From Salinicoccus sediminis (GTDB lineage: Bacteria > Bacillota > Bacilli > Staphylococcales > Salinicoccaceae), in NCBI RefSeq assembly GCF_000986795.1, contig NZ_LAYZ01000002.1:62001-126000 (forward strand): 64,000 nt of DNA. The letters run 5' to 3'. A program made the translations under genes and the position numbers. Below the pieces are notes generated by a model that made no database searches, had not been told where the DNA came from, and saw only the letters and a list, made by a program, of their open reading frames with translations. Every line of letters begins with the position of its first letter. Positions within the stretch are counted from its first letter, which is position 1. Positions 1-10,068 of this stretch are shown here, in pieces.

Positions 1-1
1 C

Positions 2-121
2 ACCCTGCAGAACCTTATAGAGATGGTGCAGGATGAAAAGGTTGTTTCGAATCTCGCCGCAGTACGGAGTATCGATGAGTGCAGCAAGGTGCTGGAGGAT
101 TTTAAAGCGCAGAAAAACTAA
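2..121 (+). CDS. PTS EIIA subunit, galactitol/fructose type, C-terminal fragment
   Basis: Only the last 39 codons are inside the window; the frame is open from base 2 and stops with TAA at 119-121. The visible tail (LQNLIEMVQDEKVV, then an Ala-Val-Arg-Ser-Ile turn and a short final helix) is what the C-terminal helices of PtsN/GatA-type EIIA proteins look like. The next two genes encode matching EIIC and EIIB subunits, so a GatA-like EIIA that passes phosphate from HPr to EIIB is the natural reading. The phosphorylated histidine lies upstream of the window and cannot be checked. The assignment rests mainly on operon context. Confidence 0.7.
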   Translation, partial: TLQNLIEMVQDEKVVSNLAAVRSIDECSKVLEDFKAQKN

Positions 122-151
122 ATCCAATTCGGATAAAGGGGGATGAGGGCT

Positions 152-1501
152 GTGCAGATTTTTGAACAGATAATGCAGTGGTTTCTTGATTTAGGGGCAA
201 GTGTCATGCTCCCTATAATTTTTCTTGTTTTTGGATTGATACTGGGAGTGAAATTTGGAAAAGCGTTTAAAGCAGCTCTGACCATCGGTGTCGGCTTCAT
301 TGGACTTAACCTGGTGATCGGTCTCCTGACCGACAATCTTGGCCCTGCAGCTGAAGCGATGGTCGAGAACTACGGGTTGTCAATGCAGACCATAGATGTA
401 GGATGGCCGGCTGCTGCCGCCATAGCATATGGCACCTTTTTGGGGAGTATGGCAATCATAGTCGGAATAGCAGTGAATGTTTTATTACTGGTGACGGGTA
501 TGACTAAGACCCTTAATGTTGATATATGGAACTTCTGGCATATCGCATTCTCAGGTTCCATTGTCTATGCTATTACCGGGAATTTTGCGCTGGGGATATT
601 CACTATGGTCACACATTCGATGCTGATTTATTACTTGGGGGATATAAGTGCCAAATATGTGCAGAAATATTACGGCCTTGCCAATATGTCCTTTCCCCAT
701 GGCCTCTCGGTGGCAGGGCTTGTATTGGCGCTGCCGTTGAATTGGGTCTTTGACAGGATCCCCGGGTTGAATAAACTAAACCTCAGCCCTGAATCGATAC
801 AGAAGAGATTCGGAATTTTTGGTGATAATACAGTATTGGGCTTTTTCATAGGTATAATAATCGGTCTGCTTGCAAGCTATGGTGTAGGCGAAACATTGGG
901 GCTTGGTGTGGCAACAGGTGCAGTGATGCTCCTTTTGCCAAGGATGGTGTCTCTTCTCATGGAAGGTCTTTCTCCAATATCTGAGGCGGCGACGGATTGG
1001 GTCAAGAAGAAGTTTCCCGGCAGAGAACTGTTCATCGGGATGGACAGCGCGCTGGCGGTGGGACATTCCTCGGTGCTGTCGGCCTCACTGCTGCTCGTTC
1101 CAATCACTATACTCCTGGCAGTGATTCTTCCGGGAAATACCACTCTGCCGCTCGGAGACCTGGCAACCATTCCTTTCATCATCTGTCTGATGGTGCCTGT
1201 TTTCAGAGGGGATATTTTCAGGAGTGTCATAGGAGGAGGAATCCTTCTTGCCGGCGCTTTGTATATTTCTTCATGGGCAACGCCGTTCATCACCGAAACA
1301 GCAAAATCAGCCAACTTTGATCTAGAGGGCAATACATCAATCACAGTGCTGAGTGACGGAGGTGCGTGGACAACCATCCTGTTCGGCGGACTGGGGGACC
1401 AGGCGGGCTGGATTGGCATCGGAATTGTATTTTTGATTACTTTAGTTCTGATAGTGTATAAGAGTAAAGTCAGTGACTTGAAAAAGGGACAGAAATCGTA
1501 A
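152..1501 (+). CDS. PTS galactitol-family EIIC permease
   Basis: Integral membrane subunit that would carry a sugar or sugar alcohol across the membrane while EIIB phosphorylates it. About 449 residues with roughly ten hydrophobic segments, starting with MLPIIFLVFGLILGVKFGKA; the length and the conserved GVGFIGLNLVI and WPAAAAIAYGTFLG stretches match the GatC family. I place the start at GTG 152 because AAAGGGGG at 135-142 lies 9 bases before it; the ATG at 143 would have no spacing. It sits 30 bases after the EIIA gene and 21 bases before EIIB, clearly one operon. GatC-family systems transport galactitol, but related ones take other pentitols or sugars, so the substrate is not settled. Confidence 0.88.
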   Translation: MQIFEQIMQWFLDLGASVMLPIIFLVFGLILGVKFGKAFKAALTIGVGFIGLNLVIGLLTDNLGPAAEAMVENYGLSMQTIDVGWPAAAAIAYGTFLGSMAIIVGIAVNVLLLVTGMTKTLNVDIWNFWHIAFSGSIVYAITGNFALGIFTMVTHSMLIYYLGDISAKYVQKYYGLANMSFPHGLSVAGLVLALPLNWVFDRIPGLNKLNLSPESIQKRFGIFGDNTVLGFFIGIIIGLLASYGVGETLGLGVATGAVMLLLPRMVSLLMEGLSPISEAATDWVKKKFPGRELFIGMDSALAVGHSSVLSASLLLVPITILLAVILPGNTTLPLGDLATIPFIICLMVPVFRGDIFRSVIGGGILLAGALYISSWATPFITETAKSANFDLEGNTSITVLSDGGAWTTILFGGLGDQAGWIGIGIVFLITLVLIVYKSKVSDLKKGQKS

Positions 1502-1522
1502 ATTGTTAAGGAGGCGAAGAAA

Positions 1523-1810
1523 ATGACGAAGAAACTTTTGATAATGTGCGGAACCGGTGTAGCGACTTCGACAGTGGTGACGGGGAAAATGAAAACATGG
1601 CTCGAAGAGAACGGCCTGGAGGATAAAGTCACACTACATCAGTCGAAGATAAGTGATGAGTTAAACCGTATCGATGACTATGATATCATCGTTTCCACGA
1701 CTATCGTCCCGGATGACATCCGGGATAAAGTGATCGATGGTGTGCCACTGCTTACAGGAATGGGTTTAGATGAGATGTATGACAGGATAGAGGGAAAAAT
1801 CAATCAATGA
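1523..1810 (+). CDS. PTS galactitol-family EIIB subunit
   Basis: Cytoplasmic phosphocarrier of 95 residues that accepts phosphate from EIIA and gives it to the incoming substrate. The family signature is at the N-terminus: Cys9 in MCGTGVATSTVV is the phosphorylated cysteine, followed by the usual Rossmann-like small domain. AAGGAGG precedes the ATG at good spacing. It is the last gene of the EIIA-EIIC-EIIB operon and is followed by a strong hairpin terminator. Size and motif fit GatB; a fructose-type EIIB is excluded by the pairing with a GatC-type EIIC. Confidence 0.9.
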   Translation: MTKKLLIMCGTGVATSTVVTGKMKTWLEENGLEDKVTLHQSKISDELNRIDDYDIIVSTTIVPDDIRDKVIDGVPLLTGMGLDEMYDRIEGKINQ

Positions 1811-1835
1811 GCCGATACGGTGGTTGAACATACCG

Positions 1836-1870
1836 AAAACCGGCGGATGCATAATGCATCCGCCGGTTTT
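1836..1870. terminator. Bidirectional terminator after the PTS operon
   Basis: A perfect 17-bp inverted repeat (AAAACCGGCGGATGCAT and its complement, one base between) ends in TTTT on both strands. It lies between the PTS operon and the convergent methyltransferase gene, so it probably stops transcription from both sides. Confidence 0.85.
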
Positions 1871-1894
1871 CATATTACTGTGAATATCCTGCTG

Positions 1895-2476
1895 TCATCC
1901 CCCGTCTTCCTCCAGCCTGACGAACCTGACGTGCTCGAGGAAGGTGCTGCTGGTATTTCCGGCTTCGTCTTTTTCGATCAGCCTGAGTTCCTGGCTGAAT
2001 GTGTCCCCGACGGGGATGATCATCCTGCCTCCGGGTGCGAGCTGGCGGGTGAGTGTATCGGGGGTTTCAGGTGCGGCGGCTGTGACCATGATCCTGTCAT
2101 ACGGGGCGTGTGCTTCCCACCCGCGGCTGCCGTCGCCGAAATGGAAATGGACATTGGTATATCCTTCCGCGTGAAGCCTCTCCTTCGCCTGCTGATGGAG
2201 CGGCTCGATCCTTTCGACTGTATAGACGTCTTCTGAAAATTTTGCGAGAAGGGCGGTCTGGAAGCCGGATCCTGTGCCGATTTCCAGTACTTTGCTGTCA
2301 TCCTCAAGCTCCAGGTGCAGCGTCATGTTCAATACGAGTGACGGCTGGGATATGGTCTGGCCGTGCCCGATGGAGAACGGCATGTCCATATTTGCGTCGT
2401 CTTTGTGTTCATCCATATATATGCTCCGGTCGAGATTCCGGAAGAATGATGTGATTTCATCTTTTGAATATTTCAT
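1895..2476 (-). CDS. Protein-L-isoaspartate O-methyltransferase family protein
   Basis: SAM-dependent methyltransferase of 193 residues. It shows the PCMT layout: a substrate strip DMPFSIGHGQTISQPS near residues 31-46 and SAM motif I VLEIGTGSGFQTALLA near 63-78, then acidic motif II (VYTVERIEP). The family methylates L-isoaspartyl residues in damaged proteins so that they revert to aspartate. True Pcm is uncommon in Staphylococcaceae, and close relatives include methyltransferases of unknown substrate, so the exact target is open. AGGTGAGC lies upstream of the ATG on the minus strand. Its stop faces the PTS terminator; it is a single-gene unit divergent from radA. Confidence 0.78.
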   Translation of the reverse strand: MKYSKDEITSFFRNLDRSIYMDEHKDDANMDMPFSIGHGQTISQPSLVLNMTLHLELEDDSKVLEIGTGSGFQTALLAKFSEDVYTVERIEPLHQQAKERLHAEGYTNVHFHFGDGSRGWEAHAPYDRIMVTAAAPETPDTLTRQLAPGGRMIIPVGDTFSQELRLIEKDEAGNTSSTFLEHVRFVRLEEDGG

Positions 2477-2692
2477 GGAATGCTCACCTGCCTTTTTATG
2501 CCCATACCCGGATTATGGAGGGGTTATACGGTATGAATAGGAACATGCGGGTATTCTCTTGAACTTCATTGATAATTTTCCGGGCTGCGGGGAATATTAT
2601 CCCTGTGCAGGGGGGTCCAAGCTTTAAAATTACATTAAATAGTAATACAATAGTAACGATAAACAAAAATAAAATAGGAGGAATAGTGCCTG

Positions 2693-4063
2693 ATGGCTAA
2701 AGCGAAAAATGTATTCGAATGTATGGCCTGCGGATATGAGTCTCCGAAATGGGCAGGGAAATGTCCGAACTGCGGCGCATGGAACCAGATGGAGGAGAAG
2801 CTGGTCCATAAAGAGACTACGGGCAGGGGGACATTCGGCAAACCTGAAAAGCAGGAGCGGCAGCGGAGCCGCAAGCTGGACCGTGTCAAAAAGAGCCACA
2901 CTCCCAGGACGCTGACACAGAGCGGGGAATTGGACCGCGTGCTCGGCGGCGGCATCGTGGATGGTTCACTGATCCTCATCGGCGGGGATCCGGGAATAGG
3001 GAAGTCGACGATCCTGCTGCAGACGGCCCTGAAATTGTCGGAAGAACATGAAGTGCTCTATGTTTCCGGTGAGGAATCACTCGAGCAGATAAAACTGCGT
3101 GCGGACCGGCTGCTTGAAGCGAGCGACAATCTGAATGTATACAGCGAAACGAATCTCTTCCATATCCACGATGAAATCAAGAACACCAAACCTGATTTCC
3201 TCATCATAGACTCCATCCAAACCATCTTCCATCCGGATGTCACAAGTGCACCGGGCAGTGTCTCACAGGTGCGTGAATGCACCCAAAGTCTCATGAACAT
3301 CGCGAAAAGCGGCAATATCGCTACATTCATCGTCGGCCATGTGACGAAGGAAGGTCAGATTGCAGGTCCGAGGATGCTTGAGCACATGGTGGATACGGTC
3401 CTTTATTTCGAAGGGGACCAGCATCATACCTACCGCATCCTGAGGGCGGTCAAAAACCGCTTCGGTTCAACAAACGAAATGGGCATGTTCGAAATGAAGA
3501 ACGTGGGTCTCACTGAAGTGTTGAACCCGTCGGAGATCTTTCTGGAGGAGCGTTCCAAAAACGTCCCCGGTTCGGCGATCGTTGCGACCATGGAAGGGAC
3601 GCGTGCGATGCTCGTTGAAGTGCAGGCGCTCGTTACACCGACGCATTTCCACAATCCGAGACGGATGGCAACTGGCATAGACCACAACCGCCTGTCGCTC
3701 CTCATGGCGGTGCTCGAGAAAAGTGAAGGGCTGCTCATGCAGCAGCACGATGCCTACATCAAAGTGGCCGGCGGCGGGAAACTGGAAGAGCCGGCGGTGG
3801 ATCTGAGCATCATCGTGAGCATCGCTTCGAGCTTCAAGGGTTCGGCGGTACGCGGTGATGACTGTTTCATCGGTGAGGTCGGCCTGACGGGAGAAGTGAG
3901 GCGGGTCACGAAAATCGACCAGCGGCTCATGGAAGCAGCCAAGCTCGGTTTCAGGCGCGCCATCATCCCGGCTTCGAACATGAAGGGCATCGAGGTGCCG
4001 GAAGGCATTGAAGTCATCGGTGCCCGGACATTGAAAGATGCCCTGAAAGCTGCTGTCAAATAA
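2693..4063 (+). CDS. radA: DNA repair protein RadA (Sms)
   Basis: RecA-like ATPase that helps process recombination intermediates and branch migration. Complete family layout in 456 residues: N-terminal C4 zinc finger (Cys10, 13, 24, 27), Walker [11 protein letters not shown] near 97-106, a KNRFG motif near 255 that is specific to RadA, and a C-terminal Lon-protease-like domain ending in [20 protein letters not shown] is 11 bases before the ATG. In Bacillus and Staphylococcus radA follows ctsR-mcsAB-clpC; here those genes are not upstream, and a Pcm gene and a PTS operon take their place. disA, which follows radA in Bacillus, is absent. Confidence 0.97.
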   Translation: MAKAKNVFECMACGYESPKWAGKCPNCGAWNQMEEKLVHKETTGRGTFGKPEKQERQRSRKLDRVKKSHTPRTLTQSGELDRVLGGGIVDGSLILIGGDPGIGKSTILLQTALKLSEEHEVLYVSGEESLEQIKLRADRLLEASDNLNVYSETNLFHIHDEIKNTKPDFLIIDSIQTIFHPDVTSAPGSVSQVRECTQSLMNIAKSGNIATFIVGHVTKEGQIAGPRMLEHMVDTVLYFEGDQHHTYRILRAVKNRFGSTNEMGMFEMKNVGLTEVLNPSEIFLEERSKNVPGSAIVATMEGTRAMLVEVQALVTPTHFHNPRRMATGIDHNRLSLLMAVLEKSEGLLMQQHDAYIKVAGGGKLEEPAVDLSIIVSIASSFKGSAVRGDDCFIGEVGLTGEVRRVTKIDQRLMEAAKLGFRRAIIPASNMKGIEVPEGIEVIGARTLKDALKAAVK

Positions 4064-4086
4064 GAAGACAAGGAGGTTAGGCCGCT

Positions 4087-5139
4087 ATGCTGAAATATCT
4101 GTTATATGTTCTTTATTTCCTCATTGGGATTTCGCTCGGGGTCTGGCTGTTCCCGGAACTGGCCCAGGCGCTGCCGGTGGCGGTGCCCGCCATCGTCGGC
4201 AACGTCCTCGTATACGGCGTGCTGGGCGGTTTGCTGTTCCTCGGGCTGTTCCTGTGGACCGTGCCGAAATTCGAGTCGCTCATAAGGAAGGGCGAGGGAC
4301 TGATCATGAACCGCAACCTTTCGGAAATCGTATTTGCCACTCTGGGAATGATCATAGGACTTTTAATTGCTGTCTTAATTTCATTGTTGATCAACACTAT
4401 GGACATTCCCATTTTCGGTGATATCATCCCGTTCGTCCTTGCGGTCGTCCTGGGCTATCTCGGGTTCCAGATCGGTCTCAAGAAATTCAGTGAAGTGCTG
4501 GAGCTGTTTCCGAAAGGCGGCACCTCGAAAGATGCCGGAGAAGCAGCACGGGGGCAGAAGAAATTTCTTGATACCAGCGCAATCATAGATGGTAGAATAG
4601 TGGATGTATTGAAAACAGGATTCGTTGAAGGGGAGCTCATCATCCCGCAGTTTGTGCTCGATGAGCTGCAGCTCATCGCGGATGCGACGGACCCGATCAA
4701 ACGGGACAAGGGCAAAAGGGGCCTGGATATGCTCAATGCGTTGCAGGAACTGAGCAAAAGCGTTAATATTATGCCGGTTGCCTACGAAAAACTTGATGTG
4801 GACCACCAGCTGATAGAACTGGCCAAAGAGGAGAATGGCGCTGTTGTCACCACAGATTACAATCTCAACAAGATCTGCCAGCTCCATCAGATCAAAGTGC
4901 TCAATGTCAATGAACTCTCGGACGCCATCAAGATGGTCGTCATCCAGGGGGATACATTCGATCTTCTCGTCTCGAAAGCCGGCAAAGAGGAAAACCAGGG
5001 TGTCGGCTACCTCGAAGATGGTACAATGGTAGTTGTAGAAAACGGCAGGAAATTGATAAACCAGACGATAAAAGTAGAAGTGACAAGTGTTCTCCAAACC
5101 AACTCAGGGAGAATAATCTTTTCAAAGAAAGTGAGCTAA
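4087..5139 (+). CDS. yacL: PIN/TRAM domain membrane protein YacL
   Basis: Protein of 350 residues with four hydrophobic segments in the first 140 residues, then a PIN nuclease fold (KFLDTSAIIDGRIVDV with two aspartates, DELQLIAD, KRGLDML, TTDYNLNKI), then a C-terminal TRAM-like RNA-binding domain. The acidic residues expected for a metal-dependent ribonuclease are present; the natural substrate of the family is not established. AAGGAGG precedes ATG 4087. It lies 23 bases after radA and 2 bases before ispD, so it is part of the same transcript. It matches the radA-(disA)-yacL-ispD order of Bacillales. Confidence 0.92.
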   Translation: MLKYLLYVLYFLIGISLGVWLFPELAQALPVAVPAIVGNVLVYGVLGGLLFLGLFLWTVPKFESLIRKGEGLIMNRNLSEIVFATLGMIIGLLIAVLISLLINTMDIPIFGDIIPFVLAVVLGYLGFQIGLKKFSEVLELFPKGGTSKDAGEAARGQKKFLDTSAIIDGRIVDVLKTGFVEGELIIPQFVLDELQLIADATDPIKRDKGKRGLDMLNALQELSKSVNIMPVAYEKLDVDHQLIELAKEENGAVVTTDYNLNKICQLHQIKVLNVNELSDAIKMVVIQGDTFDLLVSKAGKEENQGVGYLEDGTMVVVENGRKLINQTIKVEVTSVLQTNSGRIIFSKKVS

Positions 5140-5141
5140 AT

Positions 5142-5828
5142 ATGGGATATGTTGCAGTAATACCAGCCGCGGGCCTCGGCAAGCGGATGGGTTATGATTA
5201 TAATAAAGTCTTCATCCAGATCAATGAAATGGCGATCATACAGATGACGATTGAACAATTTGAAAAGGACAGGAACTGTGACGCCATCTATCTTGCGGCC
5301 AGGAAAGAAGAGATGGACAGCATGATCGACCTGTTCTCCTCGTCGCACAAAGTAAAAGGTGTGTTCGAAGGCGGGAACGAGCGGCAGCACAGCATCTTCA
5401 ACGTTCTGAAAAATATCCCCGAGTGCGAGTATGTGCTCATCCACGACGGGGCGCGGCCGTTTGTCTCACAGGATATACTTTTTGAACTGTATGAGAACGT
5501 CAAGCATAAGTCTGCTGTGATCTGCGGTGTGAAGGTGAAGGATACCATCAAGAGGATTGAAGACGGCAAAGTCAAAGAGACCGTCCCCCGGGACGAACTT
5601 TTCGTGACGCATACTCCCCAGGCATTTAGCTACGACCTCATCATGAGGGCCTACAGTGAAGCGGAAAAGAATAATCTGAGTGTGACGGATGATGCGGGCA
5701 TGGTGGAATCGCTGGGCGAGGACGTCCATGTCGTCACATCGAATTACGACAATATAAAAATCACTACCATGGAGGATCTGATCATGGCGGAAGCAATCAT
5801 AAAAAGAATGGTGGATCATCATGTTTAG
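5142..5828 (+). CDS. ispD: 2-C-methyl-D-erythritol 4-phosphate cytidylyltransferase
   Basis: Third step of the MEP isoprenoid pathway: joins CTP and MEP to make CDP-methylerythritol. In 228 residues it carries the N-terminal nucleotide loop [10 protein letters not shown] (8-17), HDGARPF (101-107) and the late VTDDAG motif. It overlaps ispF by 8 bases, the usual coupled pair that supplies consecutive pathway steps apart from IspE. A TarI/IspD2 ribitol-phosphate cytidylyltransferase is the main alternative, but a TarI normally pairs with TarJ, while this gene is coupled to ispF. The ribosome site is weak (GTGAGC), so translation may partly depend on coupling with yacL, which ends 2 bases upstream. 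Confidence 0.93.
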   Translation: MGYVAVIPAAGLGKRMGYDYNKVFIQINEMAIIQMTIEQFEKDRNCDAIYLAARKEEMDSMIDLFSSSHKVKGVFEGGNERQHSIFNVLKNIPECEYVLIHDGARPFVSQDILFELYENVKHKSAVICGVKVKDTIKRIEDGKVKETVPRDELFVTHTPQAFSYDLIMRAYSEAEKNNLSVTDDAGMVESLGEDVHVVTSNYDNIKITTMEDLIMAEAIIKRMVDHHV

Positions 5829-6306
5829 AATCGGGCACGGTTTTGACGTCCATGCTTTCGAGCCGGGCAGGCCGCTCATCATCGGCGGCATTGAAATTCC
5901 GCACGACATGGGCCTGAGGGGGCATTCGGATGCGGATGTCCTGCTGCATACGATGGCGGACGCGATACTCGGGGCACTCGCACTCGGTGATATCGGCAAG
6001 TTCTTCCCCGACACTGATGAAGCGTACAAGGATATGGATTCCAAAGTGCTGCTTGCGGAAGTCGTGGATATGATGGAGGAAAAAGGCTACAGGGTCGGTA
6101 ACATCGATGCTGTGATCATGGCGGAAAAACCGAAGTTCAGACCTCATATAGACGACATGCGTGAAGTGTCCGCCGCCCTTTTGAAGACGGACGCCGGCAA
6201 TGTTAACATTAAGGCGACGACTACAGAAAAACTCGGATTTACCGGCAGAGGAGAGGGCATCGCAAGCGAAGCGGTGGTCCTACTTGAAAAAATGGAGGAA
6301 TCATAA
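5821..6306 (+). CDS. ispF: 2-C-methyl-D-erythritol 2,4-cyclodiphosphate synthase
   Basis: Fifth step of the MEP pathway, cyclising CDP-ME 2-phosphate with loss of CMP. The 161-residue protein has the zinc ligands Asp9, His11 and His43 in the GHGFDVHAF and [10 protein letters not shown] motifs, the flexible [13 protein letters not shown] loop, and [15 protein letters not shown] near the C-terminus. Its start lies inside the end of ispD (8-base overlap) and its TAA stop shares one base with the gltX ATG, so the three are translationally linked. S. aureus lacks this enzyme and uses mevalonate, so the gene separates this organism from the S. aureus type. Confidence 0.97.
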   Translation: MFRIGHGFDVHAFEPGRPLIIGGIEIPHDMGLRGHSDADVLLHTMADAILGALALGDIGKFFPDTDEAYKDMDSKVLLAEVVDMMEEKGYRVGNIDAVIMAEKPKFRPHIDDMREVSAALLKTDAGNVNIKATTTEKLGFTGRGEGIASEAVVLLEKMEES

Positions 6307-7757
6307 TGGATAAAGTCAGAGTAAGATATGCACCCAGCCCCACTGGATATCTGCACATCGGCAATGCAAGATCCGCGCTGTTCAACTACCTGTTCGCGCG
6401 TCACTACGGCGGGGATTTCATCATCCGCATCGAGGACACCGACAAGGCAAGGAACGTGGAGACCGGCGAAGAGTCGCAGCTGCACTATCTGAAGTGGCTC
6501 GGTCTCGAATGGGATGAAAGTGTCGACCGGGACGGGGGCTACGGACCGTACCGCCAGTCTGAACGCGGACACATCTACGACCCGCTCGTCCAGCAGCTGC
6601 TGGATGAAAACAAGGCATACCGCTGCTATATGACGTCCGAAGAGCTGGAAACGGAGCGTGAAGCGCAGATCGCCCGCGGTGAGATGCCGCGTTACGGCGG
6701 ACAGCATGCCAATCTGAGCAAGGAAGAGGAAGAGGCGCTGATCGCAGAAGGCAGGCAGCCGAGCATCAGGCTCCGCGTGCCCCGGGACAAGACCTACACA
6801 TTCGACGATATTGTCAAAGGCGATGTGTCGTTTGAATCGAACGGCATCGGCGACTGGGTCATTGTGAAGAAGGACGGCGTGCCGACATACAACTTCGCCG
6901 TTGTCGTGGACGATCATTCCATGGAGATTTCCCATGTCCTCCGCGGCGATGATCATATTTCCAATACACCGAAGCAGCAGATGGTCTATGAGGCATTTGG
7001 CTGGAAGGAGCCGAAGTTCGGACACATGACGCTCATCGTCAATGAGGATAAGAAGAAACTGTCCAAGCGTGACGGTTCAATCATCCAGTTCATCGAGCAG
7101 TACAAAGATCTCGGCTACCTTCCGGAAGCACTGTTCAATTTCATTGCGCTGCTTGGCTGGACACCTGAAGGGGAGGAGGAAATCTTCTCCAAGAAGGAAT
7201 TCATCGAGCTGTTCGACGAAAAGCGCCTGTCCAAATCTCCGGCGTTTTTCGACAAGCAGAAGCTGACATGGATCAATAACCAGTACATGAAGGAAAAGGA
7301 TACGGAAACTGTGTTCGAGATGGCGCTGCCGCACCTCGTCCAGGAGGGGCTCGTTGCGGAGAATGCTTCGGATGAGGAGCTGGACTGGGCGCGTAAACTG
7401 GTCGCCCTCTATCAGGAGCAGATGAGTTTTGCCGGGGAGATCACGACGCTCTCCGAACAGTTCTTCAAGGAGGACATCGAGTTTGACGAAGATGCCAATG
7501 CAGTGATTTCTGATGAGCATATACCGGAACTGATGACAGCACTGCATGCCCGTTTCAGTGAACTTGAGGACTTCTCGCCCGAAGCAATTAAGGCTGCAAT
7601 CAAGGATGTCCAGAAGTCGACAGGCTACAAGGGCAAGAAACTCTTCATGCCGATCCGCGTGGCGGTAACCGGTCAGACAAGAGGGCCTGAGCTTCCGGAT
7701 ACGATCTCGCTGCTTGGCAAAGAGAAAGTGATGGCGCGCATCGCAAAACTGAAATAG
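6306..7757 (+). CDS. gltX: Glutamyl-tRNA synthetase
   Basis: Charges tRNA-Glu, and in Bacillota normally also tRNA-Gln for later amidation by GatCAB. Class I synthetase of 483 residues: [13 protein letters not shown] carries the HIGH-type motif at 17-20, and KKLSKRDGS near residue 250 is the KMSKS-type loop. No internal zinc-binding cysteine cluster is seen. The start codon overlaps the ispF stop. A promoter and a T-box leader follow the stop codon, so cysE transcription restarts after this gene. Confidence 0.97.
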   Translation: MDKVRVRYAPSPTGYLHIGNARSALFNYLFARHYGGDFIIRIEDTDKARNVETGEESQLHYLKWLGLEWDESVDRDGGYGPYRQSERGHIYDPLVQQLLDENKAYRCYMTSEELETEREAQIARGEMPRYGGQHANLSKEEEEALIAEGRQPSIRLRVPRDKTYTFDDIVKGDVSFESNGIGDWVIVKKDGVPTYNFAVVVDDHSMEISHVLRGDDHISNTPKQQMVYEAFGWKEPKFGHMTLIVNEDKKKLSKRDGSIIQFIEQYKDLGYLPEALFNFIALLGWTPEGEEEIFSKKEFIELFDEKRLSKSPAFFDKQKLTWINNQYMKEKDTETVFEMALPHLVQEGLVAENASDEELDWARKLVALYQEQMSFAGEITTLSEQFFKEDIEFDEDANAVISDEHIPELMTALHARFSELEDFSPEAIKAAIKDVQKSTGYKGKKLFMPIRVAVTGQTRGPELPDTISLLGKEKVMARIAKLK

Positions 7758-7770
7758 GCGGGCAAACACC

Positions 7771-7799
7771 TTGCAAGCGCGGGGCTTATGCCTTATGAT
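7771..7799 (+). promoter_or_regulatory. Sigma-A promoter of the cysE T-box transcript
   Basis: TTGCAA at 7771-7776 and TATGAT at 7794-7799 are separated by exactly 17 bases. Transcription would begin near 7806 and include the whole T-box leader. Confidence 0.65.
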
Positions 7800-7805
7800 T
7801 AAGAC

Positions 7806-8003
7806 GATATGGGGACCATGAGTATGGTCGGCGGCGGAAATCAGAGATCATCCGGGAGCTGGGAGGATGACCGGCCGCTGATCAGAATTGCACCCTGTAT
7901 GCAATTTCATAATTTTAAAGTGCGGATTGTCTTTTCAGTCTGCAAACAGAGTGGAACCGTGCAGATTGCGCCTCTGTCCCATCATCGGGACAGGGGCTTT
8001 TTA
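7806..8003 (+). ncRNA. T-box leader (cysteine) of the cysE-cysS operon
   Basis: The conserved T-box AGAGTGGAACCGTG is at 7948-7961. It is followed by a terminator stem CCTCTGTCCC (7971-7980) / GGGACAGGGG (7987-7996) and a run of T. Upstream, 7815-7895 folds into nested hairpins of a Stem I type. A TGC triplet at 7889-7891 is a candidate cysteine specifier, but I did not resolve the specifier loop with certainty. Uncharged tRNA-Cys would stabilise the antiterminator and allow transcription of the genes for cysteine synthesis and tRNA-Cys charging, as described for cysES in other Bacillota. Confidence 0.9.
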
Positions 8004-8030
8004 TATGCGGTATCAATACAGGAGGGATGA

Positions 8031-8690
8031 ATGGTGTTTCGGAGAATTAAGGAAGATATCGACATGGTGCTTGAGTTGGATCCGGCGGCAAAAAACCGTC
8101 TTGAAGTATTCTTTACGTATTCCGGCCTTCATGCAGTGTGGTCGCATCTGCTGGCTCATCGGCTCTACAGGAAAAACTTTACGACGAGCGCGCGTATCAT
8201 TTCACAGGTGAGCCGGTTTGTCACGGGCATTGAAATTCATCCCGGGGCCCAGGTCGGCAGGAGGCTTTTCATAGACCACGGCATGGGTACGGTGATCGGT
8301 GAAACATGCCGGATCGGCAATAACGTGACGATATACCAGGGAGTAACGCTCGGCGGTACGGGTAAAGAAGAAAAGAAAAGGCATCCTGATGTGGACGATA
8401 ACGTGCTTATCGCCGCGGGCGCGAAAGTGCTCGGCAACATCAGAATCCACGAGAACTCGAAAGTGGGGGCGAACTCCGTAGTGCTCTATGATGTGCCGCA
8501 GGATTCGACGGTCGTCGGCATACCGGGGCATGTAGTCAAACAGGCCGGGGAAAAAGTGAAGAATGCACGGGATCTCAACCAGACCGATCTCCCCGATCCT
8601 ATACTGGATATGATCCTGGGGCTGGAAGATGAAATCAAGGACTTTAGAAGTGAAGTCAGAAACGAGGTAGAGAATGGTTCGCATATATAA
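8031..8690 (+). CDS. cysE: Serine O-acetyltransferase
   Basis: First committed step of cysteine synthesis: acetyl-CoA plus serine gives O-acetylserine. The 219-residue protein has an N-terminal helical part and a left-handed beta-helix with hexapeptide repeats, including [24 protein letters not shown] and [10 protein letters not shown], where the His-Gly pair and the TLGG turn are hallmark residues. AGGAGGG precedes the ATG. It overlaps cysS by 17 bases. The T-box in front links its expression to the charging state of tRNA-Cys, so acetylserine supply and cysteinyl-tRNA formation are controlled together. Confidence 0.97.
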   Translation: MVFRRIKEDIDMVLELDPAAKNRLEVFFTYSGLHAVWSHLLAHRLYRKNFTTSARIISQVSRFVTGIEIHPGAQVGRRLFIDHGMGTVIGETCRIGNNVTIYQGVTLGGTGKEEKKRHPDVDDNVLIAAGAKVLGNIRIHENSKVGANSVVLYDVPQDSTVVGIPGHVVKQAGEKVKNARDLNQTDLPDPILDMILGLEDEIKDFRSEVRNEVENGSHI

Positions 8691-10068
8691 CTCTTTAACA
8701 AGGCGTAAGGAAGACTTCAGGCCGATCGAGGACGGCAAAGTGAAAATGTATGTGTGTGGTCCGACGGTCTATAACTATATCCACATCGGCAATGCGCGGC
8801 CGGCCATCGCATTTGATACGGTGCGGCGGTATCTGGAGCATAAGGGATACGATGTGAACTACGTCTCCAATTTCACTGACGTGGACGACAAGCTGATCCG
8901 GGCTTCGATGGAACTTAAGGAGGAGGTCCCCGCCATTGCAGACCGTTTCATCGATGCATTTTTCGAAGATACGGGTGCGCTTAATGTGAAACAGGCGACT
9001 GAACACCCGCGGGTGATGGATCATATGGATGACATCATCGAATTCATCAAGGTGCTCGTCGACAAGGGGCATGCATATGAGTCGGAAGGGGATGTCTATT
9101 TCAAAACGCGCTCATTCGATGAATACGGCAAGCTGTCCCACCAGTCGGTGGACGACCTCAAAGTCGGGGCACGTATCGAATCCGGCGAGAAGAAGGAGGA
9201 TCCGCTCGATTTCGTCCTGTGGAAACAGGCCAAGGAAGGTGAGATTAAGTGGGGCTCGCCCTGGGGTGAAGGACGCCCGGGCTGGCACATCGAGTGCAGT
9301 GTCATGGCCCGCCACCATCTTGGTGACACAATCGACATCCATGCGGGCGGCCAGGACCTGACTTTCCCGCACCATGAAAATGAAATTGCCCAGAGTGAGT
9401 GCATGACGGATGCGACATTTTCGAACTACTGGATGCATAACGGCTACATCAACATTGATAATGAAAAGATGTCCAAATCACTCGGGAACTTCATCCTTGT
9501 GCACGACATCATCAGGGAAATCGATCCGAATGTGCTCAGGTTCTTCATGATCAGCGTGCATTACCGCAACCCGATCAACTACAACCGTGAGCTTGTCGAA
9601 GCGGCGGCAGCAGGGCTCGAGCGCATCCAGTCAAGTTACGCGCAGGCGAAGGAGCGCCTTGAAACATCCGTCGGCAGTGGAGACGGCGGAATCTATCTGA
9701 GTGTAGTAGAGGAGAAGATCGCCTCATTTGAGCGTCACATGGACGATGATTTCAACACGGCGAATGCAATCACCGTGTGGCATGAACTTGCCACGGAACT
9801 CAACAAATATATGCGCGGCAGCACGACGGACAAGGAAGTGCTGGAAGCGTTCATAGAAGCATTTGATGTATTCAGCGAAGTGCTCGGAGTGAAGCTCGTG
9901 CGTGAAGAGATACTGCTGGATGAGGAAATCGAGGCGCTGATCGAAGAGCGCGATGCCGCACGGGCAAACCGGGACTTTGCGCGCGCGGATGAAATCCGCG
10001 ATTCTTTGAAGGCAGAGGGCATCGTGCTCGAAGACACCAGGGAAGGAGTGCGTTTCAAACGTGGCTAG
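8674..10068 (+). CDS. cysS: Cysteinyl-tRNA synthetase
   Basis: Class I synthetase of 464 residues. Zinc ligand Cys28 lies in [19 protein letters not shown], where HIGN (37-40) is the HIGH motif; [10 protein letters not shown] and [12 protein letters not shown] supply the other zinc ligands, and KMSKS is near residue 267. GAGGTAGAGA sits just before the ATG, inside the cysE end. Its stop overlaps the mrnC start by 8 bases. In Bacillota the same enzyme family can also make persulfides; nothing in the sequence tests this here. Confidence 0.97.
   Translation: MVRIYNSLTRRKEDFRPIEDGKVKMYVCGPTVYNYIHIGNARPAIAFDTVRRYLEHKGYDVNYVSNFTDVDDKLIRASMELKEEVPAIADRFIDAFFEDTGALNVKQATEHPRVMDHMDDIIEFIKVLVDKGHAYESEGDVYFKTRSFDEYGKLSHQSVDDLKVGARIESGEKKEDPLDFVLWKQAKEGEIKWGSPWGEGRPGWHIECSVMARHHLGDTIDIHAGGQDLTFPHHENEIAQSECMTDATFSNYWMHNGYINIDNEKMSKSLGNFILVHDIIREIDPNVLRFFMISVHYRNPINYNRELVEAAAAGLERIQSSYAQAKERLETSVGSGDGGIYLSVVEEKIASFERHMDDDFNTANAITVWHELATELNKYMRGSTTDKEVLEAFIEAFDVFSEVLGVKLVREEILLDEEIEALIEERDAARANRDFARADEIRDSLKAEGIVLEDTREGVRFKRG

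Noticed and set aside
877-1632. 251-codon antisense frame over the PTS genes
   Set aside because: Low-complexity Ser/Pro/Thr-rich translation, no ribosome site, and it lies wholly opposite two well-supported PTS genes.
7758-8030. Coding frames in the gltX-cysE gap
   Set aside because: The gap is explained by a promoter and T-box leader; the frames have no ribosome site and run through the terminator stem.
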